Assembly: GCF_014138265.1 (NCBI RefSeq)
Contig: NZ_JACGXL010000004.1
Location: forward strand, 62,001-126,000
DNA: 64,000 nucleotides
Direction: 5' to 3'
DNA from: Dokdonella fugitiva
GTDB taxonomy: Bacteria > Pseudomonadota > Gammaproteobacteria > Xanthomonadales > Rhodanobacteraceae
Shown here: piece after piece, positions 39,034-49,608 of the stretch
How positions within the stretch are numbered: position 1 is the first letter of the stretch
Layout of the letters: each line of letters starts with the position of its first letter
The notes under the pieces: generated by a model
Told to the model about the DNA's origin: nothing
Databases searched by the model: none
Seen by the model: only the letters and a program-made list of their open reading frames with translations
Made by a program: the position numbers and the translations under genes

Positions 39034-40209
39034 TCAGTCGGCCTGGCGGCGCAGGAAGGCCGGGATGTCGAGGTAGTCGCCGGACGCCTCGGGCTGCGCG
39101 TGGTCGACGGCCTGGCGCATCGGCTGCCCCGGGATGCCGAGGTAGTCGACCTCGCCGGTCGTCGCGTTGCGCACGACGCGCATCGACGGGCGCTGCGAAC
39201 TCACCACCTCGCGTTCGCGCTCGCGGTGCTCGCGCAACGGCTGCCGCGCGACCGCGCGGTTGAGGCCGGTGGCGACCACGGTCACGCGCACGTCGTCCTT
39301 GAGTTCCGGATCGAGCGCGGTGCCGATGACCACCGTCGCGTCCTCGCTCGCGAACTCGTGCACGACCTGGCCGATGTCGTCGAACTCGCGCATCGTGAGG
39401 TTGGTGCCTGCGGTCACGTTGACGAGGATGCCGCATGCGCCGGCGAGGTTGACGTCGTCGAGCAGCGGGTTGTTGATCGCCGCTTCGGCCGCCGCGACCG
39501 CGCGGTCGTCGCCGTGCGCCGTACCCGTGCCCATCATCGCCATGCCCATCTCGGACATGACCGTGCGCACGTCGGCGAAGTCGACGTTGATCAGGCCCGG
39601 ACGCGTGATCAGGTCGGCGATGCCCTGCACCGCGCCGAGCAGCACGTCATTGGCCTGCTTGAACGCGCTGAGCAAGGTCACGTCGCGGCCGAGCACGGTC
39701 AGCAGCTTCTCGTTCGGCACGGTGATCAGCGAATCGCAGTACTGGCCGAGGTCCTCGATGCCCTTGAGCGCGACCTGCATGCGGCGACGCCCTTCGAACG
39801 GGAACGGCTTGGTCACGACCGCCACCGTGAGGATGCCCATCTCCTTGGCGAGCTGCGCGACCACCGGCGCCGCGCCGGTGCCGGTGCCGCCGCCCATGCC
39901 GGCCGTGATGAACGCCATGTCGGCGCCCTGCAGCAGCTCGACGATGCGCTCGCGATCCTCGAGCGCGGCTTGGCGGCCGACTTCCGGATTGGCGCCGGCG
40001 CCGAGGCCCTTGGTCACGTTCGCACCGAGCTGCAGCGTGAACTTCGCGCCGCTGCTCTTGAGTGCCTGCGCGTCGGTGTTCGCGCACACGAAGTCGACGC
40101 CTTCGACACCCGCCTGCACCATGTGGCTGACCGCGTTGCCGCCGCCACCACCGACGCCGACGACCTTGATCACCGCATTCGGTGCCATCTTTTCGACGAA
40201 CTCGAACAT
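39034..40209 (-). CDS. ftsZ: Cell division GTPase FtsZ
   Basis: Tubulin-like protein that forms the division ring, 391 residues. The GTP site shows VVGVGGGGGNAVSHM and the tubulin signature GMGGGTGTGAAPV; the T7 loop has INVDFADVRTVM. The conserved C-terminal peptide DYLDIPAFLRRQ, which binds FtsA and ZipA, is intact. A strong ribosome site GGAGG lies just upstream. It is separated from ftsA by 191 bases with a hairpin, unlike the tight junctions upstream, so separate promoter or processing control is likely. Confidence 0.98.
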   Translation of the reverse strand: MFEFVEKMAPNAVIKVVGVGGGGGNAVSHMVQAGVEGVDFVCANTDAQALKSSGAKFTLQLGANVTKGLGAGANPEVGRQAALEDRERIVELLQGADMAFITAGMGGGTGTGAAPVVAQLAKEMGILTVAVVTKPFPFEGRRRMQVALKGIEDLGQYCDSLITVPNEKLLTVLGRDVTLLSAFKQANDVLLGAVQGIADLITRPGLINVDFADVRTVMSEMGMAMMGTGTAHGDDRAVAAAEAAINNPLLDDVNLAGACGILVNVTAGTNLTMREFDDIGQVVHEFASEDATVVIGTALDPELKDDVRVTVVATGLNRAVARQPLREHREREREVVSSQRPSMRVVRNATTGEVDYLGIPGQPMRQAVDHAQPEASGDYLDIPAFLRRQAD

Positions 40210-40371
40210 ATCCCATCCTCCGCAAGTGGTTACTGCCTGGTTTTCTTATCGTTCCCGGGTCCGTGACCTTCCCGGTCCGGCCCGTCCTGCCGCGGCTGGC
40301 GTGCCGTGGCATCGCGACCGTTTCGGCCGCTTCGCGACGCGCTCCGTGCGCCGCGGTGTTGCTCCTGTCCG

Positions 40372-40395
40372 GGCGAGGTCGCGTGCGACCTCGCC
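40372..40395. other. Strong hairpin just after the ftsA stop
   Basis: GGCGAGGTCGC (40372-40382) and GCGACCTCGCC (40385-40395) form an 11-base inverted repeat with a GT centre, i.e. a 10-base stem with a 4-base loop. It starts 5 bases after the ftsA stop on the minus strand and has no T tract. It may protect or process the mRNA upstream of ftsZ. Confidence 0.5.
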
Positions 40396-40400
40396 GTCCA

Positions 40401-41633
40401 CTAGAACTCTCCCTTGAACCAGGTCGTCACCCGGCCCCACAAACCGCCGACCGCGGTTCCCGCCACCGGCGCGCCACGCGTCGCGCCGCCACGGCTGCCG
40501 TAGATGAGCAGCCCCACGCCGGTCGCCTGCATCGGGTTGGCGACGACGTCGGCGAGGCCGGTGACGTGCTGCGGCGTGCCGAGGCGCACCGGCATGTGGA
40601 ACAGCTCCTCGGCGAGATCGAGCGCGCCTTCCATGCGCGCGGCGCCGCCGGTGAGGACGATGCCCGCGCGCACGAGCTCCTCGCGCCCGCTGCGGCGCAG
40701 GTCGGCCTGCACCATCTCGAAGATCTCCTCGTAGCGCGGCTGCACGGCCTCGGCGAGGTTCTGCCGCGCGAGGCGGCGCGGCGGGCGGTCGCCGACGCTC
40801 GGCACCTGGATCGTCTCTTCCGCGTGCGCGAGCTGCGCCAGCGCGCAGGCGTAGCGCACCTTGAGCTCCTCCGCGTGCGCGGTCGGCGTGCGCATGAGGT
40901 GCGCGATGTCGCTGGTCACCTGGTCGCCGCCGATCGCGAGCGAGGTCGTGTGGCGCAGCGCGCCGCCGGTGTAGATCGCGATGTCGGTGGTGCCGGCGCC
41001 GATGTCGACCATGCACACGCCGAGTTCGCGCTCGTCGTCGGTCAGCACCGCGCGCGCGGACGCGACCGCGGCCGGCAACAGCTCGTCGACCTGCAGGCCG
41101 CAGCGGTTGATGCACTTGGTGATGTTCTGGATCGCGCTCGCCGCGCCGGTGACGAGGTGCACGTTCGCCTCCAGGCGCACGCCCGACATGCCGACCGGGT
41201 GGCGGATGCCTTCCTGGCCGTCGATGAGGTATTCCTGCGGCTCGCGGTAGAGCACGCTGCGGTCGGCCGGGATCGCGATCGCGCAGGCGGAGTTCAGCAC
41301 GACGTCGAGGTCGGCTGAGGTGACCTCCTTGTCGCGGATCGGCGCGGTGCCGTGCGAGTTCTCGTCCTTGATGTGGCTGCCGGCGATCGACGCGTAGACC
41401 GAGCGGATCTGGCAGCCGGCCATGAGCTCGGCTTCCTCGACCGCACGCTGGATCGAGTGCACCGTCGACTCGATGTCGACCACGACGCCGCGCTTGAGGC
41501 CGTGCGCTGGGTGCGAGCCGATGCCGATGATCTCGACCGACTCGCCCGGCGTGTGCTCGCCGACGATCGAGACGATCTTCGAGGTACCGACGTCGAGGCC
41601 GACGATGAGGTTCTTTTCGGACTTGCGGTTCAT
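40401..41633 (-). CDS. ftsA: Cell division protein FtsA
   Basis: Actin-like membrane tether for FtsZ, 410 residues. It shows LIVGLDVGTSKIVSIVGE (phosphate 1), the 1C-domain stretch around IAGSHIKDENSHG, CMVDIGAGTTDIAIY (phosphate 2) and GIVLTGGAARMEG (adenosine). The C-terminus ends with the amphipathic helix GRVTTWFKGEF that binds the membrane. The start overlaps the ftsQ stop (ATGA). Confidence 0.97.
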   Translation of the reverse strand: MNRKSEKNLIVGLDVGTSKIVSIVGEHTPGESVEIIGIGSHPAHGLKRGVVVDIESTVHSIQRAVEEAELMAGCQIRSVYASIAGSHIKDENSHGTAPIRDKEVTSADLDVVLNSACAIAIPADRSVLYREPQEYLIDGQEGIRHPVGMSGVRLEANVHLVTGAASAIQNITKCINRCGLQVDELLPAAVASARAVLTDDERELGVCMVDIGAGTTDIAIYTGGALRHTTSLAIGGDQVTSDIAHLMRTPTAHAEELKVRYACALAQLAHAEETIQVPSVGDRPPRRLARQNLAEAVQPRYEEIFEMVQADLRRSGREELVRAGIVLTGGAARMEGALDLAEELFHMPVRLGTPQHVTGLADVVANPMQATGVGLLIYGSRGGATRGAPVAGTAVGGLWGRVTTWFKGEF

Positions 41634-42415
41634 GCGTGCTGGGCCGGATTGCGGAGGACCGCCACCTGCGGCGGCGAGGCGGGCTGGATCAGTGCCGGGT
41701 TCGTGGCGGGAGCCGGCTCGGGCCAGCGCATCGCGAAGCCGTTCTCGTAGCGCAGGTCGATGTACGCGGGCGCGTTCGCGTGCGTGCCGGACAGGCGCGG
41801 CCACACGTCGAGGAAGCGCTTCAGGCGGCGCTGCGCGTCGTCGCGGCCGAGCTCGACGACCGTGCCCGAGGCGAGTTCGAGGCGCCAGCCGCCGCGCGGC
41901 GACAGCGCGACCGCGTCGACCGCGAGCCCGCTGCCGGTGAACTCGCGCTGGCATTCGGCGTGGAAGCGCAGCACGTCGTCGAGGCGATCATCGGGGCCGC
42001 TCAGGCGCGGCAGACCCTGCAGGCCCTCCGCGCCGGCTACGCTGAAGAGCTGGCCGCGGCGGTTGACCAGGCGGTCCTCGCCCCAACGCGCGAACGGCTG
42101 CTGTTCGTAGACGGTGAGCTCGACCGTGTCGGGCCAGCGCTTGCGCACTTCGGCACGTTCGACCCACGGCAGTTTCGCCACCGCCGCGCGCACGTCGTCG
42201 AGGTCGAGCGCGAAGAAGCCCTTGCCGAGCAGCGGCTGCGCCGCAGCGCGGATCTGTTCGGCGCTGACGTGGTCGAAGCGCGCGCTCACGTCGAGGCGCG
42301 TGACCGGCCAGCGGTCGCCCGCGAACCAGCCGTTGAGCACGCCGAGGATCGGCAGCGCGACGAGCGTGAGCGCGATGCCCCAGGCGGCGAGCTTGAACGG
42401 GTAGCCCGTGCTCAT
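41630..42415 (-). CDS. ftsQ: Cell division protein FtsQ
   Basis: Bitopic divisome protein that links early and late division proteins with FtsB and FtsL. 261 residues: a short cytosolic tail, one hydrophobic segment ([23 protein letters not shown]), a POTRA domain ([22 protein letters not shown] ... [26 protein letters not shown], shown in parts) and the FtsQ beta domain. It is coupled at both ends by ATGA overlaps with ddlB and ftsA. Confidence 0.95.
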   Translation of the reverse strand: MSTGYPFKLAAWGIALTLVALPILGVLNGWFAGDRWPVTRLDVSARFDHVSAEQIRAAAQPLLGKGFFALDLDDVRAAVAKLPWVERAEVRKRWPDTVELTVYEQQPFARWGEDRLVNRRGQLFSVAGAEGLQGLPRLSGPDDRLDDVLRFHAECQREFTGSGLAVDAVALSPRGGWRLELASGTVVELGRDDAQRRLKRFLDVWPRLSGTHANAPAYIDLRYENGFAMRWPEPAPATNPALIQPASPPQVAVLRNPAQHA

Positions 42416-43377
42416 CCGCGCTTCTCCTCGAACGACGTTTCGAGCACGCGCCAGCACAGCTCCTCGAAGCCGATGCCGAGCGTGCCGGCCGCCTTCGGCA
42501 CGAGCGAATGGCTCGTCATGCCCGGTGCGGTATTCACCTCGAGCAGGTAGTTGCGACCTTCGCGGTCGCGCATCACGTCGACGCGACCCCAGCCGGAACA
42601 TCCCGCGGCGTCGAACGCGGTGAGCGCGAGCGCGCGGATGTCCGCCTCCGCGGCGCCGTCGAGTCCGGGGCAGATGTACTGCGTGTCCTCGGCGACGTAC
42701 TTGGCGTGGTAGTCGTAGAACGCACCCTTCGGCACGATGCGTATCGACGGCAGCGCCTCGCCGCCGAGGACCCCGACGGTGAGCTCGTCGCCGACGATCA
42801 TCTCCTCGACGAGCAGGTCGCCCGGGTAGCGCGCCGCGAGTTCGGCCGCCGCATCGAGGTCGGCGTCGCGGAACACGCGCGACACGCCGACGCTGGAACC
42901 TTCGCAGGCCGGCTTGACGATGACCGGCAGACCGAGCTTCGCCGCCGCCGCATGCACGTCCGGCGTCGCACCGCCGCGCTTGCGCAACGCGACGAAACGC
43001 GGCGTCGGCAGGCCCGCGGCGATCCACACCTGCTTCGTGCGCACCTTGTCCATCGACAGCGCCGAGCCGAGCACGCCCGAGCCCGTGTACGGCACGTGCA
43101 GCGACTCGAGCGCACCCTGCAGCACGCCGTCCTCGCCACCGCCGTGCTGGCCGTGCAGGATATTGAACACGCGCGCGTAGTGCCCCGCGCGCAACGCGTC
43201 GAGCAGGGCCGGGATGCCGTCGACCGCGTGCGCGTCGACGCCCTTCGCGCGCAGCGCGTCGAGCACGTTGCGACCGGAGTCGAGCGAGACCTCGCGCTCG
43301 GCCGACTGGCCGCCCATCACGACGGCGACGCGGCCGAACTGCCTGGCATCGGTGATCTTCACGAGCATGTCCTTCAT
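42412..43377 (-). CDS. ddlB: D-alanine-D-alanine ligase
   Basis: ATP-grasp enzyme that makes the D-Ala-D-Ala dipeptide of peptidoglycan, 321 residues. It shows [31 protein letters not shown], the ATP site [16 protein letters not shown], and the metal/catalytic [20 protein letters not shown]. The start [10 protein letters not shown] gives an ATGA overlap with murC; the inner ATG three codons later is possible. murB is not present between murC and ddlB, as is usual in gammaproteobacteria. Confidence 0.96.
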   Translation of the reverse strand: MKDMLVKITDARQFGRVAVVMGGQSAEREVSLDSGRNVLDALRAKGVDAHAVDGIPALLDALRAGHYARVFNILHGQHGGGEDGVLQGALESLHVPYTGSGVLGSALSMDKVRTKQVWIAAGLPTPRFVALRKRGGATPDVHAAAAKLGLPVIVKPACEGSSVGVSRVFRDADLDAAAELAARYPGDLLVEEMIVGDELTVGVLGGEALPSIRIVPKGAFYDYHAKYVAEDTQYICPGLDGAAEADIRALALTAFDAAGCSGWGRVDVMRDREGRNYLLEVNTAPGMTSHSLVPKAAGTLGIGFEELCWRVLETSFEEKRG

Positions 43378-44816
43378 GGGTGTTTCTCCGAGCGCAGCCG
43401 CCCGCCCGTCGCGAGTTCGTTCGCCGCCGCGCCGATGTCGCCGGCGCCGAGCAGCAGCAGCAGGTCGCCGTCGCGCAGCAGTGGCGGCAGCGCGCCGGCG
43501 AGGTCGCGCGGATGTTCGACCAGCACCGGGTCGACCTTGCCGCGCGCACGCACGGCGCGCGCGAGCGCGCGGCCGTCGGCGTTCGCGATCGGCGCTTCGC
43601 CGGCCGGGTAGACGTCGGTGAGCACGAGCACGTCGACCTCGGCGAGCACCTTGGCGAAGTCGTCGAGCAGATCGCGCGTGCGCGAGTAGCGATGCGGCTG
43701 GAAAGCGACGACGAGGCGGCGCTCGGGCCAGCCCGCGCGCGCCGCGGCGAACACCGCGGCGAGTTCGCGCGGATGGTGGCCGTAGTCGTCGACGAGCAGC
43801 GCGCGGCCGTGGTCGAGCTCGATCTCGCCGCGCAGTTGGAAGCGCCGACCGACGCCCTGGAACTGCGCGAGCGCGTGCTGCATCGCTTCCGGTGGCACGC
43901 CGAGCTGCCAGCCGACCGCGCACGCGGCGAGCGCGTTGAGCACGTTGTGGCGCCCCGGCAGGTTGAGGCGCATCGGCACGCTCGGGCCGCCTTCCGGCAG
44001 GTGCAGCGTGAACTCGGTCGCGCGGCCGTCCTGGCGCAGGTTCGACGCGCGCACGTCGGCGTCCGCGTCGATCGCGTAGGTCAGCACGCGCCGGCTCGAC
44101 GCGCGCGCGAGCGCGGCGACCTCGGCGTCGTCGACGCACAGAACGGCGACGCCGTAGAACGGCAGGCGGTGCAGGAAGTCGGCGAACGCCTTCTTCACGC
44201 GTTCGAAGTCGCCGTCGTAGTTCTCCAGGTGGTCGGCGTCGATGTTGGTGACGACCGCGATCACCGGCGACAGCAGCAGGAACGAACCGTCCGATTCGTC
44301 CGCTTCGGCGACGAGGTATTCGCCGGTGCCGAGGCGCGCGTTCGCGCCCGCGGCGATGAGCTGGCCGCCGATGACGAAGGTCGGGTCGAGTCCGGCTTCG
44401 GCGAGCACGCTCGCGGTCAAGCTCGTCGTGGTCGTCTTGCCGTGCGTGCCGGCGACCGCGATGCCGCGCCGGAAGCGCATGAGTTCGCCGAGCATCTCCG
44501 CACGCGGCACGACCGGGATGCGCCGTTCGCGCGCGGCGACGAGCTCGGGATTGTCGGGCCTGATCGCGCTCGACACGACGAGCACGTCGGCGTCGGCGAC
44601 GTTGGCGGCGTCGTGGCCGCGGTCGATGCGCGCACCGAGGCCGGCGAGCCGGCGCGTGGTCGCGTTGTCGGCCTTGTCCGAGCCGGACACCGAGTAACCG
44701 AGGTTGCACAGCACCTCGGCGATGCCGCTCATGCCGACGCCGCCGATGCCGACGAAATGCACGCGGCGGAAGTCCTGCATGATGTCGCCGTGCTGCTTGA
44801 GGCGCGCCGGAGTCAT
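43374..44816 (-). CDS. murC: UDP-N-acetylmuramate-L-alanine ligase
   Basis: Adds the first amino acid (L-Ala) to UDP-MurNAc, 480 residues. It shows the UDP-binding [18 protein letters not shown], the ATP P-loop [35 protein letters not shown] and [17 protein letters not shown] 44816 overlaps the murG stop (ATGA); an in-frame ATG at 44780 directly before the conserved core is an alternative start. Confidence 0.97.
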   Translation of the reverse strand: MTPARLKQHGDIMQDFRRVHFVGIGGVGMSGIAEVLCNLGYSVSGSDKADNATTRRLAGLGARIDRGHDAANVADADVLVVSSAIRPDNPELVAARERRIPVVPRAEMLGELMRFRRGIAVAGTHGKTTTTSLTASVLAEAGLDPTFVIGGQLIAAGANARLGTGEYLVAEADESDGSFLLLSPVIAVVTNIDADHLENYDGDFERVKKAFADFLHRLPFYGVAVLCVDDAEVAALARASSRRVLTYAIDADADVRASNLRQDGRATEFTLHLPEGGPSVPMRLNLPGRHNVLNALAACAVGWQLGVPPEAMQHALAQFQGVGRRFQLRGEIELDHGRALLVDDYGHHPRELAAVFAAARAGWPERRLVVAFQPHRYSRTRDLLDDFAKVLAEVDVLVLTDVYPAGEAPIANADGRALARAVRARGKVDPVLVEHPRDLAGALPPLLRDGDLLLLLGAGDIGAAANELATGGRLRSEKHP

Positions 44817-45895
44817 GCGCCCGCCTCCAGGCATATCTCGGCGATGCGCCGTGCGGCATCGGGCTTCGCCTGCGCGCGCGCCGCCGTCGCCATTCGCAAC
44901 AACCGCACGCGATCGTTGAGCTCCTCGAACGCCGCGCCGAGGCGCTTGACGAACTCGTCGCCCTCGGCGACGAGGCGCGCGCCGCCGGCGGCGACCATCG
45001 CTTCGGCGTTCTTCGTCTGATGGTCGTCGACCGCGTGCGGGAACGGCACGAGGATCGACGGCACGCCGGCCGCGGCGAGCTCGGCGATCGTCAGCGCACC
45101 GGCGCGGCAGATCACGAGGTCGGCCCACGCGTAGGCGGCAGCCATGTCGTCCTCGAACGGCACGACATCGGCATCGATGCCTGCATTCATGTACGCGGCG
45201 CGCGCCTTGTCGAAGTGCTTCGAACCGCACTGGTGGCGCACCGACACCGCCATGCGCGAACCACGCCGCCGCAGCACTTCGGGCAGCGCGGCGTTGAGGC
45301 TTTGCGCCCCCTGGCTGCCGCCGAGCACGAGCAGGTGCAGCGGCCCTTCGCGCCCGGCATAGCGTTGCGCCGGCGCGGGCAGCGCCGCGATCGACGAACG
45401 CACCGGGTTGCCGATCCATTCGCCGCGCGCGAACACGTCGGGGAAACCGGTCAACACGCGCTTCGCCTTGCGCGCGAGCAGGCGATTGGTGATGCCGGCG
45501 ACGCTGTTCTGCTCGTGCACGACGAGCGGCACGCCCGACAGCCGGGCGGCGATGCCGCCGGGCGCGGCCGCATAGCCGCCGAGCGAGATCGCGCAGCGCG
45601 GCGCCTGTCGCTTGAGCAACGCACGCGCGCCGGACACCGCGGCGGCGAGGCGGAACGGCATCGCGAGCTTGGTCAGCACGCCCTTGCCGCGCAGGCCGCC
45701 GATCGACAGCGTTTCCAGGCGCAGGCGATGGCGCGGCACGAGTTGCGTCTCGAGACCCCCGACCGCTCCGAGCCAGATCACGGGGACCTTGCGCGCGACG
45801 AGTTCGTCGGCGACCGCGAGGCCCGGGAAGATGTGCCCGCCGGTGCCTCCGGCCATGATCAGCACCGGTCCGTTGCGGTCGGCGACGGCGCTCAC
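44813..45895 (-). CDS. murG: UDP-GlcNAc:undecaprenyl-PP-MurNAc-pentapeptide GlcNAc transferase
   Basis: Converts lipid I to lipid II at the inner face of the membrane, 360 residues, GT28. It has the Gly-rich loop [41 protein letters not shown] and the sugar-binding stretch [31 protein letters not shown] (shown in part). The start is GTG 45895 (GTG AGC GCC), overlapping the ftsW stop by GTGA; no ATG fits better. Confidence 0.96.
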   Translation of the reverse strand: MSAVADRNGPVLIMAGGTGGHIFPGLAVADELVARKVPVIWLGAVGGLETQLVPRHRLRLETLSIGGLRGKGVLTKLAMPFRLAAAVSGARALLKRQAPRCAISLGGYAAAPGGIAARLSGVPLVVHEQNSVAGITNRLLARKAKRVLTGFPDVFARGEWIGNPVRSSIAALPAPAQRYAGREGPLHLLVLGGSQGAQSLNAALPEVLRRRGSRMAVSVRHQCGSKHFDKARAAYMNAGIDADVVPFEDDMAAAYAWADLVICRAGALTIAELAAAGVPSILVPFPHAVDDHQTKNAEAMVAAGGARLVAEGDEFVKRLGAAFEELNDRVRLLRMATAARAQAKPDAARRIAEICLEAGA

Positions 45896-47103
45896 GGGCG
45901 CACCTCGAGCGCCTGGCGCTCGCTGATCACCTGCAGCATCGCGTTCTCGGCGCGCGACACTTCGTAGCTCACGCGCGCGAGCAGCCCGATCGCCGCGCAC
46001 GTCATCATCACGCTCGAGCCGCCCGAGCTCACCAGCGGCAGGGTCAGGCCCTTGGTCGGCAGCACGCCGAGGTTCACGCCGATCGAGACGAGCGCCTGCA
46101 GCGCGAGCATGAGCGAGACGCCGAACGCGCAGTAGCCGGCGAAATGCCGGTTCTGCTCCACCGCGCGCAGGCCGATCGCGAATCCACGGCCGACCAGCCA
46201 GGCGAACAGCACGAGCACGAGCACGATGCCGGCGAAGCCGAGTTCCTCGGCGAGCACGGCGAGGATGAAATCGGTGTGCGCCTCGGGCAGGTAGAACAGC
46301 TTCTGCACCGATGCGCCGAGGCCGACGCCTGTCCACTCCCCGCGCCCGATCGCGATGAGCGCCTGGGTCAGCTGGAAGCCGTCCTTGAACGGATCGGCCC
46401 ACGGATCGAGGAACGAGGTGAGGCGCTTGACGCGATAGTCCTGGCTCAACGCGGCGCCGGCGAGCACGGGCAACGCGAGCGCCCCGAGCAGGGCGAGGTT
46501 GCGCAGGCGCGCGCCGCCGAGCCAGACCATGCCGAGCGTGACCGCCATCAGCAGGGTCGCGGAACCGAAGTCCGGCTGCACCAGCAGGAGGCCGGCGAAG
46601 ATCGCCGCGATGCCGAGCGGCTTGATCACGCCGAGCAGCTTGCCCTGCAGGTTGTCGCGATGGCGCACGAGATAGCTCGCCATGTACACGACGAGCAGGA
46701 TCTTCACCGCTTCGACCGACTGGAAACCGACGAAGCCGAGGCGGATCCAGCGGCGCGCACCGTTGACGCGCACGCCGATGAACGGCACGAACACGAGCAA
46801 CAGCAGTACCGCGCCGCACAGCAGCAGCGGCAGCGCATTGCGCTCGAGCCAGGACAGCTCGATGCGCGCCATCACGAGCGACGCGACGAGCCCGATCGCC
46901 AGGAATGCGACGTGCCGGTACAGGTAGTAGAACGCGCCGACGTGCTGGCCGTCGGCGATCGCGATCGAGCTCGACGCGACCATCACGAGGCCGAGGCTCG
47001 CGAGCAGCATCGCGGCGACGACGAGGCCGAGGTCATAGCGCCCCTTGACGTCGCCGAAGCGCGTCGCCTGCTGGTCGTCGTTGCTGAAGTCGAAGAGCAG
47101 CAT
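45892..47103 (-). CDS. ftsW: Peptidoglycan glycosyltransferase FtsW (SEDS family)
   Basis: SEDS-family lipid II polymerase of the divisome, partner of FtsI. 403 residues with about ten hydrophobic segments. It shows the loop [27 protein letters not shown], and the conserved [22 protein letters not shown] and [12 protein letters not shown]. The start overlaps the mraY stop by one base (TGATG). It lies between mraY and murG, so it is ftsW rather than rodA. Confidence 0.96.
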   Translation of the reverse strand: MLLFDFSNDDQQATRFGDVKGRYDLGLVVAAMLLASLGLVMVASSSIAIADGQHVGAFYYLYRHVAFLAIGLVASLVMARIELSWLERNALPLLLCGAVLLLLVFVPFIGVRVNGARRWIRLGFVGFQSVEAVKILLVVYMASYLVRHRDNLQGKLLGVIKPLGIAAIFAGLLLVQPDFGSATLLMAVTLGMVWLGGARLRNLALLGALALPVLAGAALSQDYRVKRLTSFLDPWADPFKDGFQLTQALIAIGRGEWTGVGLGASVQKLFYLPEAHTDFILAVLAEELGFAGIVLVLVLFAWLVGRGFAIGLRAVEQNRHFAGYCAFGVSLMLALQALVSIGVNLGVLPTKGLTLPLVSSGGSSVMMTCAAIGLLARVSYEVSRAENAMLQVISERQALEVRP

Positions 47104-48242
47104 CAGCGCACCTTCAACGTCGCGAGGCCGATCAGCACGAGCACGACGCTGATGATCCAGAAGCGCACGATCACCCGCGGTTCCGGCCAGCCCTTGAGCT
47201 CGAAGTGATGGTGGATCGGCGCCATGCGGAAGATGCGCTTGCCGGTGAGCTTGAAGCTCGCCACCTGCAGCATCACCGACGCGGTTTCCATCACGAACAC
47301 GCCGCCCATGATCAGCAGGACGATTTCCTGGCGCACGATCACCGCGACGCAACCGAGCGCGGCACCGATCGCCAGCGCGCCGACGTCGCCCATGAACACC
47401 TGCGCCGGATAGGTGTTGAACCAGAGGAAGCCGAGGCCGGCGCCGGCGAGCGCGCTGCAGAAGATCGCGAGCTCGCCCGCGCCCGGGATCGCCGGGATGC
47501 CCAGGTACTCGGAGAACACCTTGTTGCCGGCGAGGTAGGCGAACACGCCGAGCGCGGTCGATACGAGCACGCTCGGCATGATCGCGAGGCCGTCGAGGCC
47601 GTCGGTGAGGTTCACCGCGTTCGAGAATCCGACGACGATGAAGTAGGCGAGGCCGACGAACACCACCGCCCCGAACACCGTCCACCACGCGAACGGCGCC
47701 TGTGCGGCGACGTCGGCCATGTGGCCGAGCGGCACCTGCGCATGCTTGATCAGCGGCAGGTAGAACGTCGTCGCCGCGGGCGTGTCGGCGCTGAAATAGA
47801 GGTACAGCGCGACCGCGAGGCCGAACACCGATTGCCAGAAGTACTTCCAGCGCGCGGCGAGCCCGCGGCTGTCCTTCAGCACGAGCTTCTTGTAGTCGTC
47901 GTAGAAGCCGATCGCACCGAACGCGACGGTCACGCCGAGCACGAGCCAGACGTAGCGGTTGTGCAGGTCGGCCCAGAGCAGCGTCGACACCGCGATCGAG
48001 CCGATGATCAGCGCGCCGCCCATCGTCGGCGTGCCCGCCTTCGACAAATGCGTCTGCGGGCCGTCGCTGCGGATCACCTGCCCTGCCTTGACCTCGGCGA
48101 GCTTGCGGATGATCCACGGACCCGCGAGCAGCGACACCGCGAGCGCGGTGAGCGTGCCCATGATCGTGCGGAAGGTCAGGTACTGGAACAGGTGGAACGC
48201 GCTGATCCAACCCTTCAGCAGCTCGGCGAGCTCAAGCAGCAT
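47103..48242 (-). CDS. mraY: Phospho-N-acetylmuramoyl-pentapeptide transferase
   Basis: Makes lipid I by moving phospho-MurNAc-pentapeptide onto undecaprenyl phosphate. 379 residues, ten membrane segments. It shows [43 protein letters not shown] and the cytosolic [13 protein letters not shown] longer in-frame start exists 11 codons upstream, but [12 protein letters not shown] matches the family N-terminus. It overlaps murF by 11 bases. Confidence 0.97.
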   Translation of the reverse strand: MLLELAELLKGWISAFHLFQYLTFRTIMGTLTALAVSLLAGPWIIRKLAEVKAGQVIRSDGPQTHLSKAGTPTMGGALIIGSIAVSTLLWADLHNRYVWLVLGVTVAFGAIGFYDDYKKLVLKDSRGLAARWKYFWQSVFGLAVALYLYFSADTPAATTFYLPLIKHAQVPLGHMADVAAQAPFAWWTVFGAVVFVGLAYFIVVGFSNAVNLTDGLDGLAIMPSVLVSTALGVFAYLAGNKVFSEYLGIPAIPGAGELAIFCSALAGAGLGFLWFNTYPAQVFMGDVGALAIGAALGCVAVIVRQEIVLLIMGGVFVMETASVMLQVASFKLTGKRIFRMAPIHHHFELKGWPEPRVIVRFWIISVVLVLIGLATLKVR

Positions 48243-49608
48243 GACGTTCGCCTCCGTTGCCGTCTTCGTCGCCACCGATGGCGAGCACGACGCGATCCAT
48301 CGCCGACGAGCGCGACCCCTTGACCAGCAGCACGACGCCCGCGCGCAGGTCCGCGCGCAACGCGTCGACGAGCTGCGCCTGGTCGGCGTAGTGCGCGGCG
48401 CCCGCGCCGAACGCGTCGACCGCCGCGCGGCTCAGGCGGCCGACCGCGCGCAGGCGCTGGATGCCGCTGCGCTTGGCCAGCGCGCCGACCTCGGCGTGCA
48501 GGCGCTCGGCGTCGGTGCCGAGTTCGGCCATGTCGCCCATCACGAGCACGCGCTCCGCCGGCTCCGCGGCGAGCGTCGCGATCGCCGCGGCGAACGAACC
48601 GGGATTCGCGTTGTAGCTGTCGTCGACGACGACGGCGCCGCTCGCGTGCACGCGCCGCACGAGGCGACCGGCCACCGCGGGCGCCGCCTCGATGCCGGCC
48701 TTGATCGTCGCGAGCGGGACGCCGAGCGCGAGCGCGATCGTCGCGGCGGCGAGCACGTTCATCACGTTGTGGCGTCCCCGCAGCGGCGATGCGACCTCGA
48801 TCGCTCCGGCCGGCGCGAGCAGGCGGAAGCGCCCGCCGTCCGCCCCGTCGATTTCCAGATTCGCGCCGACGTCGGCGCGGCGCAGAAGGCCGAAGCGCAG
48901 CGTGCGCCGCGTGCCGGCGAGCACGCCGAAGTATTCGGCGAACGCGTCGTCGGCGTTGACGACGGCGATGCCGTCGTTCGGCAGCGCGCGGTAGATCGCG
49001 CCCTTCGTCTCGGCGACGCCCTGCAGCGAGCCCATGCGCTCGAGGTGTGCCGGCGCGACGTTGTTGACGAGCGCGACGTCCGGTCGCGCGATGCGCGCGA
49101 GGTAGGCGATGTCGCCGGGCTTGCCCGCGCCCATCTCGAGCACGGCGTACTCGGTGTCCGCCGGCATCGCGAGCAGGGTCAGCGGCAGACCGATCTCGTT
49201 GTTGAAATTGCCGGCGTTGACATGCGTGCGGCCATGGCGCGCGAGGATCGACGCGACGAGCGTCTTGACCGTGGTCTTGCCGTTGGAGCCGGTGATGCCG
49301 ACCACGCGCGCCTCGCTGCGCGCGCGCACTGCGCGAGCGAGTTCGCCGAGCGCGACGAGCGTGTCGGCGACGACGACCTGCGGCAGCGCGACGGCGAGTT
49401 CGCGCTCGACCAGCAGCGCGGCCGCACCGCGTTCGCGCGCGGCGTCGGCGAATTCGTGCGCGTCGTGGCGCTCGCCCTTGAGCGCGACGAACAGCATGCC
49501 CGCGCCGAGCGCGCGCGTGTCGGTCGACACCGCGTCGATGGCGGCGTCGGCGCCGTGCAGGCGGCCGCCGGTCCAGCGCGCGACGTCGGCGAGTCGCAGG
49601 TTCAGCAT
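48232..49608 (-). CDS. murF: UDP-MurNAc-tripeptide-D-alanyl-D-alanine ligase
   Basis: Adds D-Ala-D-Ala to the UDP-MurNAc tripeptide, 458 residues. It has the N-terminal uridine-binding part ([25 protein letters not shown]), the P-loop [44 protein letters not shown] and [13 protein letters not shown]. The start overlaps the murE stop by 7 bases. It works with MurE, DdlB and MraY encoded around it. Confidence 0.97.
   Translation of the reverse strand: MLNLRLADVARWTGGRLHGADAAIDAVSTDTRALGAGMLFVALKGERHDAHEFADAARERGAAALLVERELAVALPQVVVADTLVALGELARAVRARSEARVVGITGSNGKTTVKTLVASILARHGRTHVNAGNFNNEIGLPLTLLAMPADTEYAVLEMGAGKPGDIAYLARIARPDVALVNNVAPAHLERMGSLQGVAETKGAIYRALPNDGIAVVNADDAFAEYFGVLAGTRRTLRFGLLRRADVGANLEIDGADGGRFRLLAPAGAIEVASPLRGRHNVMNVLAAATIALALGVPLATIKAGIEAAPAVAGRLVRRVHASGAVVVDDSYNANPGSFAAAIATLAAEPAERVLVMGDMAELGTDAERLHAEVGALAKRSGIQRLRAVGRLSRAAVDAFGAGAAHYADQAQLVDALRADLRAGVVLLVKGSRSSAMDRVVLAIGGDEDGNGGERHAA

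Noticed and set aside
43374-43377. Missing murB between murC and ddlB as a sign of deletion
   Set aside because: murB lies elsewhere in most gammaproteobacteria and the murC-ddlB junction is a tidy ATGA overlap.
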